From contig CM069597.1 in the NCBI GenBank assembly GCA_035771175.1, positions 15,332,913 through 15,396,912 on the forward strand: a DNA stretch of 64,000 nucleotides, written 5' to 3'. Source of the stretch: Paratinospora sagittata (taxonomy: Eukaryota > Streptophyta > Magnoliopsida > Ranunculales > Menispermaceae). This document shows positions 60,011 through 64,000 of the stretch, piece by piece. The notes beneath the pieces were generated by a model. It had not been told where the DNA came from and ran no database searches. It was given only the letters and a program-made list of their open reading frames with translations. The position numbers and the translations under genes are program-made. The stretch's first letter is position 1. The number at the start of each line of letters is the position of its first letter.

Positions 60011-63000
60011 TTTACATGTACTAAATTTACTTAGAAAATGTGTTTGAGGCTATCGCGACCAATCAACCTGATTGCTTTCTCCACCTACTCTTTAAGCGAG
60101 TCCCAATATCCTTCTAGCAACCCCCAGAATAGATGGAACTCCGTTCCAATATTCCGATGAATTTTTGACCCCTAAATCTCAAATTTTGGTTTAAACAAAC
60201 TAAATTTACTTAGAAAATGTGTTTGAGGCAATCGCGACCAATCCACCGGATTGCTTTCTCCACCTACTCTTTAAGCGAGTCCCAATATCCTTCTAGCAAC
60301 CCCCAGAATAGAGGGAACTCCGTTCCAAAATCCTGATGAATTTTTGACCTCTAAATCTCAAATTTTGGTTTAAATGAACTAAATTTACTTAGAAAATGTG
60401 TTTGAGGCAATCGCGACCAATCCACCAGATTGCTTTCTCCACCTACTCTTTAAGCGAGTGCCAATATCCTTCTAGCAACCCCCAGAATAGAGGGAACTCC
60501 GTTCCAATATCTCGATGAATTTTTGACCTCTAAACCTCAAATTTTGGTTTAAATGAACTAAATATACTTAGAAAATGTGTTTGAGGCAATCGCGACCAAT
60601 CCACCGGATTGCTTTCTCCACCTACTCTTTAAGCGAGTCCCAATATCCTTCTAGCAACCCCCAGAATAGAGGGAACTCCGTTCCAAAATCCTGATGAATT
60701 TTTGACCTCTAAATCTCAAATTTTGGTTTAAATGAACTAAATTTACTTAGAAAATGTGTTTGAGGCAATCGCGACCAATCCACCAGATTGCTTTCTCCAC
60801 CTACTCTTTAAGCGAGTGCCAATATCCTTCTAGCAACCCCCAGAATAGAGGGAACTCCGTTCCAATATCTCGATGAATTTTTGACCTCTAAACCTCAAAT
60901 TTTGGTTTAAATGAACTAAATTTACTTAGAAAATATGTTTGAGGCAATCGCTACCAATCCACCAGATTGCTTTCTCCACCAACTCTTTGAGCGAGTCCCA
61001 ATATCCTTTTAGCAACCCCCAGAATAGAGGGAACTCCGTTCCAATATCCTGATGAATTCTTGACCCCTAAATCTCAAATTTTGGTTTAAATGAACTAAAT
61101 TTACTTAGAAAATGTGTTTCAGGCAATCGCTACCAATCCACCAGATGGCTTTCTCCACCAACTCTTTAAGCGAGTCCCAATATCCTTCTAGCAACCCCCA
61201 GAATAGATGGAACTTCGTTCCAATATTCGGATTAATTTTTGACCCCTCAATCTCAAATTTTGGTTTAAATGAACTAAATTACTTAGAAAATGTGTTTGAC
61301 GCAATCGCGACCAATCCACCGGATTGCTTTCTCCCCCAAGTCTTTGAGCGAGTCCCAATATCCTTTTAGGAACCCCCGGAATAGATGGAACTCCGTTCCA
61401 ATATCCCGATGAATTTTTGACCTCTAAATTTCAAATTTTGGTTTAAATGAACTAAATTTACTTAGAAAATGTGTTTGAGGCAATCGCGACCAATCCACCA
61501 TATTGCTTTCTCCACCAACTCTTTGAGCGAGTCCCAATATCCTTTTAGGAACCCCCGGAATAGATGGAACTCCGTTCCAATATCCCGGTGAATTTTTGAC
61601 CCCCAAATCTAAATTTTGGTTTAAATGAACTAAATATATTTAGAAAAAGTGTTTGAGGCAAACGCGACCAATCCACCGGATTGCTTTATCTACCAACTCC
61701 TTGAGCGAGTCCCAATATCCTTCAAGCAACCCCCAGAATAGATGGAACTCCGTTTCAATATCCCGATGAATTTTTGACCCCCAAATCTAAAATTTTGGTT
61801 TAAATGAACTAAATTTACTTAGACAATGTGTTTGAATCAATCGCGACCAATCCACCGTATTGCTTTCTCCACCAACTCTATAAGCGAGTCCTAATATCCT
61901 TCTAGCAACCCCAGAATAGGTAGAACTCCGTTCCAATATTCCTATGAAATTTTGACCCCTCAATCTCAAATTTTGGTTTAAATGAACTAAATTTACTTAG
62001 AAAATGTGTTTGAGGCAATCGCGACAATCCACCAGATTGCTTTCTCCACCAACTCTTTGAGCGAGTCCCAATATCCTTCTAGCAACCCCCAGAATAGAGG
62101 GAACTCCGTTCCAATATCCCGATGAATTCTTGACCCCTAAATCTCAAATTTTGGTTTAAATGTACTAAATTTACTTAGAAAATGTGTTTGAGGCAATCGC
62201 GACCAATCAACCTGATTGCTTTCTCCACCTACTCTTTAAGCGAGTCCCAATATCTTTCTAGCAACCCCCAGAATAGATGGAACTCCGTTCCAATATTCCG
62301 ATGAATTTTTGACCCCTAAATCTCAAATTTTGGTTTAAACGAACTAAATTTACTTAGAAAATGTGTTTGAGGCAGTCGCGATCAATCCACCGGATTGCTT
62401 TCTCCACCTACTCTTTAAGCGAGTGCCAATATCCTTTTAGCAACCCCCAGAATAGAGGGAACTCCGTTCCAATATCTCGATGAATTTTTGACCTCTAAAC
62501 CTCAAATTTTGGTTTAAATGAACTAAATTTACTTAGAAAATGTGTTTGAGGCAATCGCTACCAATCCACCAGATTGCTTTCTCCACCAACTCTTTAAGCG
62601 AGTCCCAATATCCTTCTAGCAACCCCCAGAATAGAGGGAACTCCGTTCCAATATCCCGATGAATTCTTGACCCCTAAATCTCAAATTTTGGTTTACATGT
62701 ACTAAATTTACTTAGAAAATGTGTTTGAGGCAATCGCGACCAATCAACCTGATTGCTTTCTCCACCTACTCTTTAAGCGAGTCCCAATATCCTTCTAGCA
62801 ACCCCCAGAATAGATGGAACTCCGTTCCAATATTCCGATGAATTTTTGACCCCTAAATCTCAAATTTTGGTTTAAACAAACTAAATTTACTTAGAAAATG
62901 TGTTTGAGGCAATCGCGACCAATCCACCGGATTGCTTTCTCCACCTACTCTTTAAGCGAGTCCCAATATCCTTCTAGCAACCCCCAGAATAGAGGGAACT

Positions 63001-64000
63001 CCGTTCCAAAATCCTGATGAATTTTTGACCTCTAAATCTCAAATTTTGGTTTAAATGAACTAAATTTACTTAGAAAATGTGTTTGAGGCAATCGCGACCA
63101 ATCCACCAGATTGCTTTCTCCACCTACTCTTTAAGCGAGTGCCAATATCCTTCTAGCAACCCCCAGAATAGAGGGAACTCCGTTCCAATATCTCGATGAA
63201 TTTTTGACCTCTAAACCTCAAATTTTGGTTTAAATGAACTAAATATACTTAGAAAATGTGTTTGAGGCAATCGCGACCAATCCACCGGATTGCTTTCTCC
63301 ACCTACTCTTTAAGCGAGTCCCAATATCCTTCTAGCAACCCCCAGAATAGAGGGAACTCCGTTCCAAAATCCTGATGAATTTTTGACCTCTAAATCTCAA
63401 ATTTTGGTTTAAATGAACTAAATTTACTTAGAAAATGTGTTTGAGGCAATCGCGACCAATCCACCAGATTGCTTTCTCCACCTACTCTTTAAGCGAGTGC
63501 CAATATCCTTCTAGCAACCCCCAGAATAGAGGGAACTCCGTTCCAATATCTCGATGAATTTTTGACCTCTAAACCTCAAATTTTGGTTTAAATGAACTAA
63601 ATTTACTTAGAAAATATGTTTGAGGCAATCGCTACCAATCCACCAGATTGCTTTCTCCACCAACTCTTTGAGCGAGTCCCAATATCCTTTTAGCAACCCC
63701 CAGAATAGAGGGAACTCCGTTCCAATATCCTGATGAATTCTTGACCCCTAAATCTCAAATTTTGGTTTAAATGAACTAAATTTACTTAGAAAATGTGTTT
63801 CAGGCAATCGCTACCAATCCACCAGATGGCTTTCTCCACCAACTCTTTAAGCGAGTCCCAATATCCTTCTAGCAACCCCCAGAATAGATGGAACTTCGTT
63901 CCAATATTCGGATTAATTTTTGACCCCTCAATCTCAAATTTTGGTTTAAATGAACTAAATTACTTAGAAAATGTGTTTGACGCAATCGCGACCAATCCAC
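60011..64000 (+). repeat. Higher-order repeat: 15-mer, 2681 bp, one copy and the start of another
   Basis: TTTACATGTA at 60,011 recurs at 62,692, and TGTTTCAGGCAATCG near 61,115 recurs near 63,796, both 2681 bp apart. The second copy runs off the end of the window. Confidence 0.85.

Larger units (their letters stand above)
14730..64000 (+). repeat. Satellite DNA array, 178-179-bp monomer, about 275 copies
   Basis: GGTTTAAATG recurs at 14,781, 14,959, 15,138, 15,317, 15,496 and 15,674, giving steps of 178 or 179 bp, and this continues to the end of the window. All monomers are head to tail in one orientation, with no transposon or other interruption. A monomer has an AT-rich block (AAATTTTGGTTTAAATGAAC and TAAATTTACTTAGAAAATG), then a mixed part with GAGGCAATCGCGACCAATCC, TTTGAGCGAGTCCCAATATC, AGCAACCCCCAGAATAGA, and GGAACTCCGTTCCAATATC. 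Variants differ at linked positions (CGCGACC/CGCTACC, GGAACCCCCGG/GCAACCCCCAG, GATGG/GAGGG, ATTCGG/ATCCCG). The first monomer is incomplete: a 44-bp deletion joins CCCAATAT to TCCGATTAA at 14,737-14,752. Unit size fits a nucleosome and is typical of plant centromeric or heterochromatic satellites. The array runs off the right edge. Confidence 0.97.

Noticed and set aside
14730..64000. Dozens of repeated 60-106-codon ORFs on both strands in the satellite (for example 85-codon frames at 16,956, 18,207, 33,939; 60-codon frames at 16,380, 31,754)
   Set aside because: They recur with the satellite period, exist on both strands over the same bases, and span about 1.0-1.8 monomers because unit length shifts between 178 and 179. 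Single-base changes open or close them freely. They are chance frames in non-coding satellite DNA.
14730..64000. CRISPR-like regular repeats
   Set aside because: There are no unique spacers: the whole 178-179-bp unit is repeated, and the context is a plant genome.

Overview
The window looks like heterochromatic nuclear DNA from a flowering plant. It has no bacterial-style operons, no intact cellular gene and no recognisable tRNA or rRNA. It holds decayed Ty3/gypsy and Copia-type LTR retrotransposon pieces, followed by a very large tandem satellite array with a unit of 178-179 bp, which is nucleosome-sized. The species cannot be named from the sequence.

Region 1 (1-14,729) is a mosaic of nested and broken retroelements. 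Bases 1-2343 are a minus-strand gypsy-type LTR with a TATA box. Bases 2344-4050 (element A, plus strand) and 7536-9533 (element B, minus strand) are two inverted copies of one LTR-like family. Both carry inverted-repeat modules at one end and a roughly 30-bp minisatellite inside. Between them, 4051-7535 is the 3' half of a minus-strand chromovirus: LTR with two adjacent hairpins, polypurine tract, chromodomain/integrase and RNase H. It carries disabling substitutions, stops and frameshifts. Bases 9542-11,597 are a second minus-strand gypsy element reduced to LTR piece, integrase N-half, RNase H, RT and LTR scar. Bases 11,598-13,230 hold a degenerate gag-like region with 43-codon repeats, one intact 256-codon ORF of unknown function, and motifs typical of the 3' part of plant retroelements. 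Bases 13,946-14,729 are a plus-strand LTR fragment of the same family as the second gypsy element.

The two LTR fragments at 11,522-11,597 and 14,535-14,729 end at the same LTR position and are complementary parts of one LTR. Flipping the roughly 3.13 kb between them restores a continuous LTR, so I infer an inversion whose right breakpoint is the satellite boundary.

Region 2 (14,730-64,000) is about 49 kb of uninterrupted head-to-tail satellite, about 275 monomers in one orientation with no transposon insertion. It is organised in local higher-order duplications whose periods are all whole multiples of about 178.7 bp: 5, 7, 10, 11, 13, 15, 16 and 27 monomers. There are also long-range block copies (30-35.6 kb matches 55-62.7 kb). 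The many short repeated ORFs here are by-products of the repeat, not genes. The array is a good candidate for a centromeric or other major heterochromatic satellite, but the sequence alone does not show function.
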